From Jeotgalibaca sp052266715 (GTDB taxonomy: Bacteria; Bacillota; Bacilli; Lactobacillales; Aerococcaceae), in NCBI GenBank assembly GCA_052266715.1, contig JBQPRB010000001.1: 64,000 bases of DNA; one strand, 5' to 3'. The translations under genes were made by a program, and so were the position numbers. Shown one piece after another: positions 25,781 to 33,862 of this stretch. The notes beneath the pieces were generated by a model. That model was not told where the DNA came from, searched no databases, and saw nothing but the letters and a program-made list of their open reading frames with translations. Numbering within the stretch: position 1 is the stretch's first letter; each line of letters opens with the position of its first letter.

Positions 25781-27019
25781 TTAACCCACTTCCTGCACAC
25801 CATGATTGAAAATATTATAATCAATGGCATCCTCTGTTTTCGCTACTAGTAAGGCAGTAGTCGTATCCGCAGTAACGTTCAGGATTGTCCGTAACATTCC
25901 TACAAACCATTCCACCCCAGCGAAAAGTGCAATACTCTCAATTGGCAAGTTCATTTGTGGCACAACGATTGCCAATGACACCAATCCCGCTCCGGGAACA
26001 ACCGCATTGGCTAAAGAAGCCAGGGCTGCCAAAAATGCGATGTAAATATAATTCGTTAAACTATACTCAACCCCATAAATTTGTGAAATGGTTACAACAG
26101 TGATAGCCATGTGCATCGCAGAACCGTTACTGTTCAACGTCATACCCAGCGGTAAAACAAGTTTCGAAACGCGCTCTTCGATACCCAATTTTTCACGTGC
26201 ATCTTTCAGGGCCGTTGGTAATGTAACTGCTGATGATGTGGTTACTAATGCCATGATTGCGATTTGTGATAAGTTGATAACCAATCGGATAAAGTTGACG
26301 CGACAGAAAACGGCTGTCAATAATAACCAGATAATTAAGTATATTAGCGTTCCCAAGGCGTAAACACCCAAGTATTTCAATAAAGGCATGATGACTTGCA
26401 AGCCCATATTGGCAATGGTAGATGCGATAAGGGCAAAAATACCAATCGGTGCTATAATCATGACCATTCCAACCAAGCGTAAGATTATACTATTGAAGTG
26501 TTTGACAATATCAAGAATGTTATTATCTCCATCCTCCACTCTGACATAGCTCAGAGCCAATCCAAACAGAACCGAGAACACAATAACGTGAACGACGTTT
26601 CCTTCTGATAAGGCTTGCATGATATTTGTTGGGAAAAAGTTTAATATTGTTTCGCCAAGGGATAAAGCAGCCACCTCAACAACTTCAACACCTTCACCAG
26701 ATATGGATGCACTGTCGATTCCGGCTCCGGGCTGGAAAAGGACTCCAAACATGACCCCCATTGCCCCGGCAAGAACGGACGACAAGAGAAAGACGGTAAA
26801 AGTCTTTATCCCCATTGTTCCCAGCGTTTTAGGATTCAGCTCCCCAACGGCCTCAATAATTTGGCCCATCACTAAAAGGACAATGGACATCTGAATTAAG
26901 CGCAAAAACAAAGTACCAATGATGCTCAGGAATCCAACCTGTTCCCCAAATAATGATCCAACCACAACACCCAAAATTGTCATGATAACAATCTGAGTTA
27001 ATAAGTTCATTTTCCTCAC
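25781..27019 (-). CDS. DAACS-family dicarboxylate/amino acid:cation symporter
   Basis: 412-residue membrane protein of the glutamate/serine transporter fold. The serine-rich re-entrant hairpin TTSSAVTLPT and the substrate-site motif MTLNSNGSAMHM (NMDGTA equivalent) are visible, with eight helices around them. The start is GTG 27019 behind GGAGG (8 nt); an ATG three codons later is possible. A good cre site upstream suggests catabolite control. Substrate may be serine/threonine or glutamate. Confidence 0.9.
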   Translation of the reverse strand: MRKMNLLTQIVIMTILGVVVGSLFGEQVGFLSIIGTLFLRLIQMSIVLLVMGQIIEAVGELNPKTLGTMGIKTFTVFLLSSVLAGAMGVMFGVLFQPGAGIDSASISGEGVEVVEVAALSLGETILNFFPTNIMQALSEGNVVHVIVFSVLFGLALSYVRVEDGDNNILDIVKHFNSIILRLVGMVMIIAPIGIFALIASTIANMGLQVIMPLLKYLGVYALGTLIYLIIWLLLTAVFCRVNFIRLVINLSQIAIMALVTTSSAVTLPTALKDAREKLGIEERVSKLVLPLGMTLNSNGSAMHMAITVVTISQIYGVEYSLTNYIYIAFLAALASLANAVVPGAGLVSLAIVVPQMNLPIESIALFAGVEWFVGMLRTILNVTADTTTALLVAKTEDAIDYNIFNHGVQEVG

Positions 27020-27066
27020 TTATAAAACCTCCATTCTGTCTCTGATATATTCATTATACCTTCACT

Positions 27067-27080
27067 TTAAAGCGTTTACA
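27067..27080 (-). promoter_or_regulatory. Candidate cre (CcpA) site of the symporter
   Basis: TGTAAACGCTTTAA on the minus strand fits the cre pattern TGWNANCGNTNWCA at all but one defined position and lies about 50 bp before the symporter start. Confidence 0.6.
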
Positions 27081-27128
27081 TTGCACGCAAGGGATAAATC
27101 CTCACTTTGAATTTAGCCATTATGGTAT

Positions 27129-27165
27129 AAAAAAACTAGAGGAGGTCTAGCAGACCTCCTCTAGT
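27129..27165 (-). terminator. Terminator after yidD
   Basis: ACTAGAGGAGGTCT-agc-AGACCTCCTCTAGT, a 14-bp perfect stem (27135-27165), followed by TTTTTTT on the minus strand. Confidence 0.9.
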
Positions 27166-27169
27166 CCAT

Positions 27170-27481
27170 TCAAGACATCTTATTTAAATCGCCATTAACT
27201 CGTGTCTGTAACTCTTCGCGCATGGCTTGTAACTGTTCGTCAGAATCAGGATTTCTTCGCAAGGTAAACTTTTTGGGAACTGGATCAAAGCCACCTTTTG
27301 CCATGGGTTGGCACCTTAAGATTCGGGCCGTTCCCATCAAGGTTCCTTTGGCGGCACCATGTTTTTCAATTGCTTGAATCATATAAGTTGAGCAGGTCGG
27401 ATAATAGCGGCAGCTTGGAGGAAATAAGGGGGATATATGTTTCTGGTACCCTCTTACACCTGTGATCAATACTTTTTTCAT
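27170..27481 (-). CDS. yidD: Membrane protein insertion efficiency factor YidD
   Basis: 103-residue cytoplasmic/peripheral protein of the DUF37 family that assists YidC-dependent insertion. The conserved cysteine-rich core SCRYYPTCSTYMIQAIEKHG and RCQPMAKGGFDPVP are present. It is a monocistronic minus-strand gene with its own terminator. Confidence 0.96.
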   Translation of the reverse strand: MKKVLITGVRGYQKHISPLFPPSCRYYPTCSTYMIQAIEKHGAAKGTLMGTARILRCQPMAKGGFDPVPKKFTLRRNPDSDEQLQAMREELQTRVNGDLNKMS

Positions 27482-27552
27482 TGCAACCGTCCTTTCTGCT
27501 ACTATTATACGCCATCATAAGAACAAACAAAAATACTCTGAATCAATCAAAT

Positions 27553-29247
27553 TTATTTTTCAATCGATGTGCCTATTTTAGAACCTGTAACATTTAAGAA
27601 CGGATACCGAAAACCGAGTGCATGCTTCGCAATTTTGACTGCATGGTCACTCATACGTTCGAGATTTGAAACGATATCCACGAACATGACACCATCACTT
27701 GGGCGTCCTACCCCTTGGTTCAAAAGTTCTAAATATTTACCACGCAAATGTGCCTCGAGTGAATTTATTTCTTTTTCTCGTTTAATGACACTACCAGCTA
27801 GTCGATAACTATTTGAGGTAAAGGACTCAACTGCCTCTGCAATATTTTTCTCTACCAAAGCAAACATTTCTACCAAATCTTCATCGTACAGGAAAGCATT
27901 TTTGTCATTATTAGGACGCGATTTTTTCGCTAATTGGTTACCTTCTTTGATATTATCTAAAATACTTTCTCCATGGTCCCCAATTCGCTCCAGATATTTG
28001 GTCACATCCACCATTATGGCATGCTCATTAGATTCCGCTGGGGATAATTCTTCCGCAACTATTAGCATCAAATACTCGGTCAATTTCATATCAATATCAT
28101 TGACTACTTCTTCCAGTTGTAAGGCTTTTTCATAGGATTTCTCATCTCTATTTTTGAAATAATCAAAAACTGTACCATACTCTTCTAGGACAACATTTCC
28201 CATTTCTCCTATTTCAACCTTAGTCTGATTCAAAGCCATATTTGGTGAAGACTGTACCAATGAGTGGTCAAGACGTGAGGCATCATAACCAATAATTATC
28301 TCTTTACCCGGTACTATACGTTTCACGATTGCAGCAATTTGACTTATAAACCACATTTGAATCAAGACATTTGCGATATTAAATAGACCATGTGAGAATG
28401 CGATTTGCATTGCAGGATTTAAATCAAGTCTCATCGTCATCATTTCAATAACAGCGAGGAATGGATTAAAGAATAGCATCACGATAAGTGTCCCAATAAC
28501 ATTAAATATGACATGCGCCGCAGCAGTTCTTCGCGCTGAAAGGCTCGCTCCAATCGCAGCCAAAATCGCGGTAATCGTCGTTCCGATATTTGAACCAAAT
28601 AAGATTGGCAAAGCTGCGGATAGGGACATTGATCCATGAGAGTACATTTCTTGCAGAATCCCGATCAATGCACTTGAACTCTGAACGATCAAAGTAAAAG
28701 CTGTTCCAACGATTACACCCAGGGATGGATTGACAGATAATTTTATCATTAATTCCCTAAACTGATCAAGATCCTCTAAAGGTGCCAAACCAGTACCCAT
28801 TAATTCAAGGCCTAAAAATAGTGCACCAAAACCAAAAATAACTTCCCCGATATTTTTAACCATATGTTTTTTGGAGAAGAATATCAAAAATGATCCAATT
28901 GCAATAATCGGTAACGCGTAGGCTCCAATATCCACTCCAATAATAAAGGCTGTAATTGTAGTCCCTATATTTGCGCCCATCACAACACCAATTGCTTGTT
29001 TTAAAGACATAAAGCCCGCACTTACTAAACCAACTGTCAGCACAGTCGTTGCCGAGCTACTTTGAATTAAAACCGTAACGACAATACCAGCTAAAATAGA
29101 ACGAAAGGGTGTGGAAGTAAATGAATTTAAAATTGCACGTAAATTTTCACCCGCTGATTTCTGTAATCCGTCACCCATAAAGTTTAGCCCAAATAAAAAG
29201 ATCCCCAAACCACCCAAGAATTGAAACAGTATTTCTTGAAGATTCAC
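27553..29247 (-). CDS. Na+/phosphate cotransporter with PhoU-like domain
   Basis: 564 residues. Two inverted NaPi-cotransporter repeats carry the QSSSATT and QSSSALI motifs within eight or more membrane helices (residues 1-320); the C-terminal 230 residues are a PhoU-like helical domain. I place the start at GTG 29247 because GGAGG stands 8 nt before it; the longer frame to 29286 has no ribosome binding site. Role: sodium-driven phosphate uptake or export, as for the YjbB/NptA family. Confidence 0.9.
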   Translation of the reverse strand: MNLQEILFQFLGGLGIFLFGLNFMGDGLQKSAGENLRAILNSFTSTPFRSILAGIVVTVLIQSSSATTVLTVGLVSAGFMSLKQAIGVVMGANIGTTITAFIIGVDIGAYALPIIAIGSFLIFFSKKHMVKNIGEVIFGFGALFLGLELMGTGLAPLEDLDQFRELMIKLSVNPSLGVIVGTAFTLIVQSSSALIGILQEMYSHGSMSLSAALPILFGSNIGTTITAILAAIGASLSARRTAAAHVIFNVIGTLIVMLFFNPFLAVIEMMTMRLDLNPAMQIAFSHGLFNIANVLIQMWFISQIAAIVKRIVPGKEIIIGYDASRLDHSLVQSSPNMALNQTKVEIGEMGNVVLEEYGTVFDYFKNRDEKSYEKALQLEEVVNDIDMKLTEYLMLIVAEELSPAESNEHAIMVDVTKYLERIGDHGESILDNIKEGNQLAKKSRPNNDKNAFLYDEDLVEMFALVEKNIAEAVESFTSNSYRLAGSVIKREKEINSLEAHLRGKYLELLNQGVGRPSDGVMFVDIVSNLERMSDHAVKIAKHALGFRYPFLNVTGSKIGTSIEK

Positions 29248-29325
29248 ACTATTAACCTCCATTATCAATTGACTTCCCAAAGTCATAGTTTACACTCTTA
29301 TCTATTCTAGTCCCTATTAAGAAAA

Positions 29326-29382
29326 AAAAAAAAGAGAATGTGATGATTTATAAGTCTTTTCTCATCACATTCTCTTTTTTTT
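29326..29382. terminator. Bidirectional terminator after the aminotransferase
   Basis: AAAGAGAATGTGATGA (29331-29346) pairs with TCATCACATTCTCTTT (29362-29377) around a 15-nt loop, with A and T runs on both sides. Confidence 0.85.
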
Positions 29383-30547
29383 ATTTATTACGGAGTCTTT
29401 CAATAAATTTCCCTAGTCGTAAAAAAGCTTCTCGCAATTCTTCAATCGAATAAGCATAAGAAATACGGATGAAACCTTCACCGGGAGCACCAAACGCGCT
29501 ACCAGGTACAACCGCAACTTTTTCTTCCAGAACCAGTTGTGTCGCAAATTCTTCCGAAGTCATCCCAAATTCAGAAATATTCGGGAAAATATAAAAGGCA
29601 CCGTATGGCTCAAAGCAAGGTAAATCCAGTTCCTTCAACGCATTCATCAAGTAACGGCGGCGTTGATTGTAACTTTCGCGCATTTCTCCCACTTCACGTT
29701 CACAATCACGCAAAGCCACAATACCAGCATATTGACTGGAAGTCGGCGCAGCCATAATCGCGAATTGATGGATTTTAGTCATTTCCTGTAAAATCACTTT
29801 GGGACCGGCTGCATACCCAAGCCGCCACCCTGTCATTGCAAAAGCCTTGGAAAAACCATTAATTACAATTGTGCGTTCGCGCATGCCTGGTAAGGATGCA
29901 ATACTGACGTGTTCTTCTTGATAAGACAATTCACTATAGATTTCATCACTAATGACAAATAAATCATGCTCAATGATAACTTTCGCGATTGCTTCCAAGT
30001 CTGCCTTTTCCATGATGGCGCCTGTCGGATTATTGGGATAAGACAAAATAACGACCTTTGTTTTCGGCGTAATCGCCGCCTCCAATTCCTCTGGCGTCAA
30101 ACGGAACTGATTCGCTTCCTGTAAATCAATCGTCACCGGAACACCATCCGCCAAAGCCACACAAGGGACATAGGAAACATAACTTGGTTCTGGAACAATA
30201 ACTTCGTCTCCCGGATCCAACATCGCCCGCAAAGCTAGGTCAATGGCCTCACTACCCCCTACTGTCACCAATATTTCATCTTTAGCACCATAGGATAAAT
30301 CATATTTACGGTATAGATAATTACTGATTTCTTCACGTAATTCCATCAAACCGGCATTTGCCGTATAAAAGGTAAAGCCTTTTTGCAACGTATACATCCC
30401 TTCTTCACGCACTAACCATGGCGTGTCAAAGTCCGGCTCCCCAACCCCCAAAGAAATTACCCCTGGGATTTCATTAGCTATTTCAAAAAAACGGCGGATA
30501 CCCGAAGGTTTGATGTCCTGTACTTTTTTGTTCAAGGGGTTTCTCAT
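29381..30547 (-). CDS. Class I PLP aminotransferase (AraT/PatA-like)
   Basis: 388-residue fold type I aminotransferase. K234 in GFSKAFAMTGWR binds PLP; SYPNNPTGA and SDEIYSEL are the other cofactor motifs. Its start overlaps the stop of the Lrp-type regulator in ATGA. Regulator-aminotransferase pairs of this kind in Lactobacillales are annotated as aromatic or aspartate/alanine aminotransferases; the exact substrate is open. Confidence 0.92.
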   Translation of the reverse strand: MRNPLNKKVQDIKPSGIRRFFEIANEIPGVISLGVGEPDFDTPWLVREEGMYTLQKGFTFYTANAGLMELREEISNYLYRKYDLSYGAKDEILVTVGGSEAIDLALRAMLDPGDEVIVPEPSYVSYVPCVALADGVPVTIDLQEANQFRLTPEELEAAITPKTKVVILSYPNNPTGAIMEKADLEAIAKVIIEHDLFVISDEIYSELSYQEEHVSIASLPGMRERTIVINGFSKAFAMTGWRLGYAAGPKVILQEMTKIHQFAIMAAPTSSQYAGIVALRDCEREVGEMRESYNQRRRYLMNALKELDLPCFEPYGAFYIFPNISEFGMTSEEFATQLVLEEKVAVVPGSAFGAPGEGFIRISYAYSIEELREAFLRLGKFIERLRNK

Positions 30548-31038
30548 GGGGAAACCACCATCCGTTTATCACGATCTTCCGAAACAAATAACGTCCCGTG
30601 ATCTTTATAACGTTTTAAAATAAAGTGTGTTGCAGTCGATTGGACTTCATCAATCGTAGAAAGACGATTAGCGACAAATCCAGCGATTTCCTTCATTGGC
30701 GCTTTACGCATTTCTACTAGTAAATCATACGCACCTGACATCAAGTAAACCGCATCCACTTCCGGATACTGATACACGCGTTCCGCAATTTTATCAAAAC
30801 CTGCTCCGCGTTGCGGATTCACTTTCAGTTCTATCACAGCTGAAACTTCATCATCGCCCGCTTTATCCCAATTCACTAAAGTATGGTACCCGCAAATTAC
30901 TTTCTCTTCTTCCATTTCTTTTAACGTTGTCGCTACTTCAGTTGGATCCAAATCCAGCATCACAGCAATATCAACGTTTGTCAAACGACTATTTTTTTCA
31001 ATCATTTTTAGAATTTTTTCTCTGATATCTCTTGTCAT
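30544..31038 (-). CDS. Lrp/AsnC-family regulator
   Basis: 164 residues from ATG 31038, with AAAGGGA upstream; a longer open frame to 31176 is not supported. The N-terminal helix-turn-helix is at about 5-50 (LTNVDIAVMLDLDPTEVATTL) and the C-terminal RAM ligand domain at 65-145 (VDAVYLMSGAYDLLVEM). It is translationally coupled to the aminotransferase and probably controls it in response to an amino acid. Confidence 0.9.
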   Translation of the reverse strand: MTRDIREKILKMIEKNSRLTNVDIAVMLDLDPTEVATTLKEMEEEKVICGYHTLVNWDKAGDDEVSAVIELKVNPQRGAGFDKIAERVYQYPEVDAVYLMSGAYDLLVEMRKAPMKEIAGFVANRLSTIDEVQSTATHFILKRYKDHGTLFVSEDRDKRMVVSP

Positions 31039-31177
31039 TTTTATAATCCCTTTCCCCTTTGGATAGAATTGAAAAATTGTCTTAATTTTAGCACCGCGCG
31101 ACCTCATAAGCAATGGACAGCGCAATAAAATTTGTCTTAAAACAGAAATGACACATCCTATTCTGTTATATAACAAA

Positions 31178-31320
31178 ACTCGGCATTAAAACGACTTTAT
31201 TTTTGATATAGTGCCGACTTTTTTTAGAACTCGGCACTATAATCGCCAAATATATTTCTTCTTCCGAGTTTTGAAAAAAGTCGGCAATATAGCACTATCT
31301 TCTTCCGAGCACCACCATAT
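31178..31320. repeat. Hairpin array B: three units of about 51 bp, stem word CTCGGCA
   Basis: ACTCGGCA-type words start at 31178, 31229 and 31279 (spacing 51 and 50). Inverted partners TGCCGAC or TTCCGAG sit at about 31211, 31263 and 31314. Loops differ in every unit; unit 1 ends in TTTTTTT. The stem word has drifted together with its partner (TCGGCA/TGCCGA against CTCGG/CCGAG). It lies 3' of the AraC gene and upstream of the Lrp gene. Confidence 0.85.
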
Positions 31321-31348
31321 CCGCGAAATAAAAAAATCAGAACAAGAA

Positions 31349-32218
31349 TTAGTCCTGTTCTGAAGTCTTCATTGTATTTAGTTTTCTGAAATCGCGCGGT
31401 GTCACGCCTGTTGTCTGTTTGAAAAAACGACTAAAGTGAGAGGCATTTTCAAAGCCGCAGCGGGAACCCACTTCCTGATTAGTCAACTCGGGAAAAAGCT
31501 GGAGTTGATGCATGGCTTGCTTCAAACGGTAGTTCATGATGTATTCCATAATAGTACTGCCCGTCAGATTTTTGAACAGATGCACCAAGTAGGACTTACT
31601 CATGTTAAGCTCGTCGGCAACATCAGCCAAAGTCAGCTTCTCTTGGTAATGGTTTTCCACAAAACGGATTGTCTGTTGGACATATTCATACCGCTCATCC
31701 ACCTCATCACTGAATGAGATGGCTTCTTTTGTTTTCAACTGTGACAAAGTCAATAGCAATTGCATCACGTGAAGCATCATTCTTTCCTCTGCATAAGTCT
31801 CTTTAGCACTTTGGAAAAGGACCGCGATACTTTTGATGTGTCCCATGATATCAGCCAATACCTCATTACTCTCGGTCCGAATCACCTGGAAATGTTCCTC
31901 TTCAAATGGAAGCAGTAACTTCTCCAGTTTCATTGCCTTCAAAGCGGGTAAAAGCCAGTGTTTTGAAAACTGAACAATGCTGCGATCATAAGCACGCGCA
32001 TCACCTTCGATAAAAGGCCTGTGCATGACCGTCCCGTCCATTACAATAATGTCACCTGGTTCCAATTCAGCAATGCGGTTTCCCAGGAAATACTTAACAT
32101 TACCACTATGCAGAACGAAGATTTCGTATTGTATGTGGGTGTGGAAAACAACCTTTCCAGTCAACCCCGTTTGATGGGTAATCCCGAAAATATCATATTC
32201 ATTTGGACGAGTGGTCAT
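31349..32218 (-). CDS. AraC-family regulator of the GH2/GH3 block
   Basis: 289-residue regulator with an N-terminal cupin (HTHIQYEIFVLHSGNVKYFLGN, then ELEPGDIIVMDG) and a C-terminal double HTH (LTLADVADELNMSKSYLVHLF and the GFENASHFSRFFKQTTGVTPRDFRK region). The sensor domain aligns well with the AraC protein at 16384-17178. The ATG has AAGGAG 10 nt upstream. It lies 16 bp downstream of the symporter gene and probably responds to the sugar that the symporter imports. Confidence 0.9.
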   Translation of the reverse strand: MTTRPNEYDIFGITHQTGLTGKVVFHTHIQYEIFVLHSGNVKYFLGNRIAELEPGDIIVMDGTVMHRPFIEGDARAYDRSIVQFSKHWLLPALKAMKLEKLLLPFEEEHFQVIRTESNEVLADIMGHIKSIAVLFQSAKETYAEERMMLHVMQLLLTLSQLKTKEAISFSDEVDERYEYVQQTIRFVENHYQEKLTLADVADELNMSKSYLVHLFKNLTGSTIMEYIMNYRLKQAMHQLQLFPELTNQEVGSRCGFENASHFSRFFKQTTGVTPRDFRKLNTMKTSEQD

Positions 32219-32234
32219 GCCAGTCTAGCTCCTT

Positions 32235-33674
32235 TTATTCTGTTCTGCCTAACGCTACTTGAACTTCTTCAATTTTCTTCTTACTTAATGGGTATACAAA
32301 ATGCATAGCCAACAAGATTAATACCATTCCTACCAAAGGCATTGTAACAGATAGGTTTTTAATTTCAACAACGCGCTCCGCTGTCCAAGTACCCGCATCA
32401 CTCAAGTCGATACCAGGAATTGCAAAAGCGATAATTAGCGGAACCAAGGCTTGACCAACGCCTTGACCGATTTTTCTGATCATGGAAAAGATGGAATAAA
32501 CGGTTGCTTCATTTCTTTCACCCGTTTGATATTCTTGGTAGTCAATAACGTCTGATACCATAGCCCAAGTGTAGATGGATAGACCAAAGGCAAAGATATT
32601 ACCGAACATCAATACGCCCCACCATACATATGGATTTGATATCGGTGCAAAGCGCAAGAATACAAATGCTGCCATTGCAATAACCAAGGGATAACTACTG
32701 ATTTCGCGTGTCCCAAAGCGTCGAACTAACTTACTCCCCACAGTAGCACCGATAACCATCGGAACCATTGTTGCAAAAATACTTAACGAGTTCAGACTAC
32801 CATCACCAAAGTACAATTGGTAAGTCAAGCTTGTCAATTGGGATGAGCCATTAACGAAAATGATTTGAGCAAGCGCTGTCAAAACTAGACCAAGCATCGC
32901 GCGATTTTTCAATGTCTCTTTTAAAGTTTGGAAGAAACTATAATTTTCAATTTGTTCTGCAGTTTTTTCTTTCTGTTGCACACGTTCCTCTACATTATAC
33001 AACATAATGAAGATGGAAATCAGCGCAAATACGCCAGTAATCATAGCGATTGGGAATAGGTATTCCCCTTGGAAAATACTTTGTGCTACCCCATCAACTG
33101 TTTTTGAACGGTAAATCAATTGTGGAATAAAAATTCCATAAACGATATTCGGAACGAATCCACCAATACTACGCGCCGTGGATAATGTGGTCCGTTCGGA
33201 TTGTTTGGTAGTCATAACAGAGCTCAAGGAACCATAGGGAACGTTTACAAAAGAGTAGAACAAGTCCCAAAGAATGTAACCCCCACCACAGAAAAGAATC
33301 TTGGCAGTATAACTCATGCCTGCTGTATCAAAGAACATAACCCCGGCAACGAATGCCAAGAATGGTGTAAAACGTAAAATCCAGGGCTTGAATTTGCCAG
33401 GGAAGAGACCTGTTTCTTTTGGTTTGGCTCGGTCAATAATCGCCCCGATAATCGGATCATTAATCCCATCCAATATTTTCGAAATCAGAATAATAAGTGA
33501 ATAGTGCTCTAGACGAATACCAACGTGTTGGGTGAAATAAAGAAACATGTACATAGTGACTAAGTCAAAACTAAAGTTACAACCTAAATCCCCGAAAAAG
33601 TAACCCACTACATCTCTTTTCCCAAACGGGCGTTTTTCCGCAACTGCAACATCTGTACCTTCATATGATGCCAT
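32235..33674 (-). CDS. GPH-family glycoside/hexuronide:cation symporter
   Basis: 479 residues from ATG 33674, chosen for AAGGAGA 6 nt upstream. Twelve membrane helices are visible, and the segments VGYFFGDLGCNFSFDLV, SKILDGINDPIIGAIIDR and KPWILRF are typical of the MelB/XynB/UidB-type family. It is the likely importer for the oligosaccharides cut by the neighbouring GH2 and GH3 enzymes and the nearest candidate hexuronide importer for the uxu operon. A candidate cre site lies upstream. Confidence 0.92.
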   Translation of the reverse strand: MASYEGTDVAVAEKRPFGKRDVVGYFFGDLGCNFSFDLVTMYMFLYFTQHVGIRLEHYSLIILISKILDGINDPIIGAIIDRAKPKETGLFPGKFKPWILRFTPFLAFVAGVMFFDTAGMSYTAKILFCGGGYILWDLFYSFVNVPYGSLSSVMTTKQSERTTLSTARSIGGFVPNIVYGIFIPQLIYRSKTVDGVAQSIFQGEYLFPIAMITGVFALISIFIMLYNVEERVQQKEKTAEQIENYSFFQTLKETLKNRAMLGLVLTALAQIIFVNGSSQLTSLTYQLYFGDGSLNSLSIFATMVPMVIGATVGSKLVRRFGTREISSYPLVIAMAAFVFLRFAPISNPYVWWGVLMFGNIFAFGLSIYTWAMVSDVIDYQEYQTGERNEATVYSIFSMIRKIGQGVGQALVPLIIAFAIPGIDLSDAGTWTAERVVEIKNLSVTMPLVGMVLILLAMHFVYPLSKKKIEEVQVALGRTE

Positions 33675-33739
33675 AATCATTCTCCTTTTCTGTTTACGGC
33701 TTTTCAATAAACCGTTACCATTTTTTAACTTGGCTTAAT

Positions 33740-33753
33740 TTTAACCGTTTTCA
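33740..33753 (-). promoter_or_regulatory. Candidate cre site of the GPH symporter
   Basis: TGAAAACGGTTAAA on the minus strand differs from the cre pattern TGWNANCGNTNWCA at one position and lies about 70 bp before the symporter start. Confidence 0.55.
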
Positions 33754-33800
33754 TATCTCTCATTGAATAGCTCATCTGGCTATTCGATGGATAAAATTGA

Positions 33801-33819
33801 CTCAAATGGCTTTGTTAAA
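33801..33819. promoter_or_regulatory. Shared box CTCAAATGGCTTT, site 1 (symporter)
   Basis: CTCAAATGGCTTTGTTAAA upstream of the symporter. The same 13-base core occurs before the GH2 gene (36926-36943), and a close form overlaps the GH3 -35 box (38941-38960). Candidate operator of the local AraC regulator. Confidence 0.5.
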
Positions 33820-33830
33820 TTGAAGGAGTT

Positions 33831-33850
33831 GACTGGGCCGAAACCCAGTC
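33831..33850 (-). terminator. Terminator-like hairpin after GH2
   Basis: GACTGGG-tttcgg-CCCAGTC on the minus strand, just after the GH2 stop, enclosed by GAAGCAGT and ACTCCTTC. The tail is only weakly T-rich, so termination may be partial. Confidence 0.6.
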
Positions 33851-33862
33851 ACTGCTTCTTTT

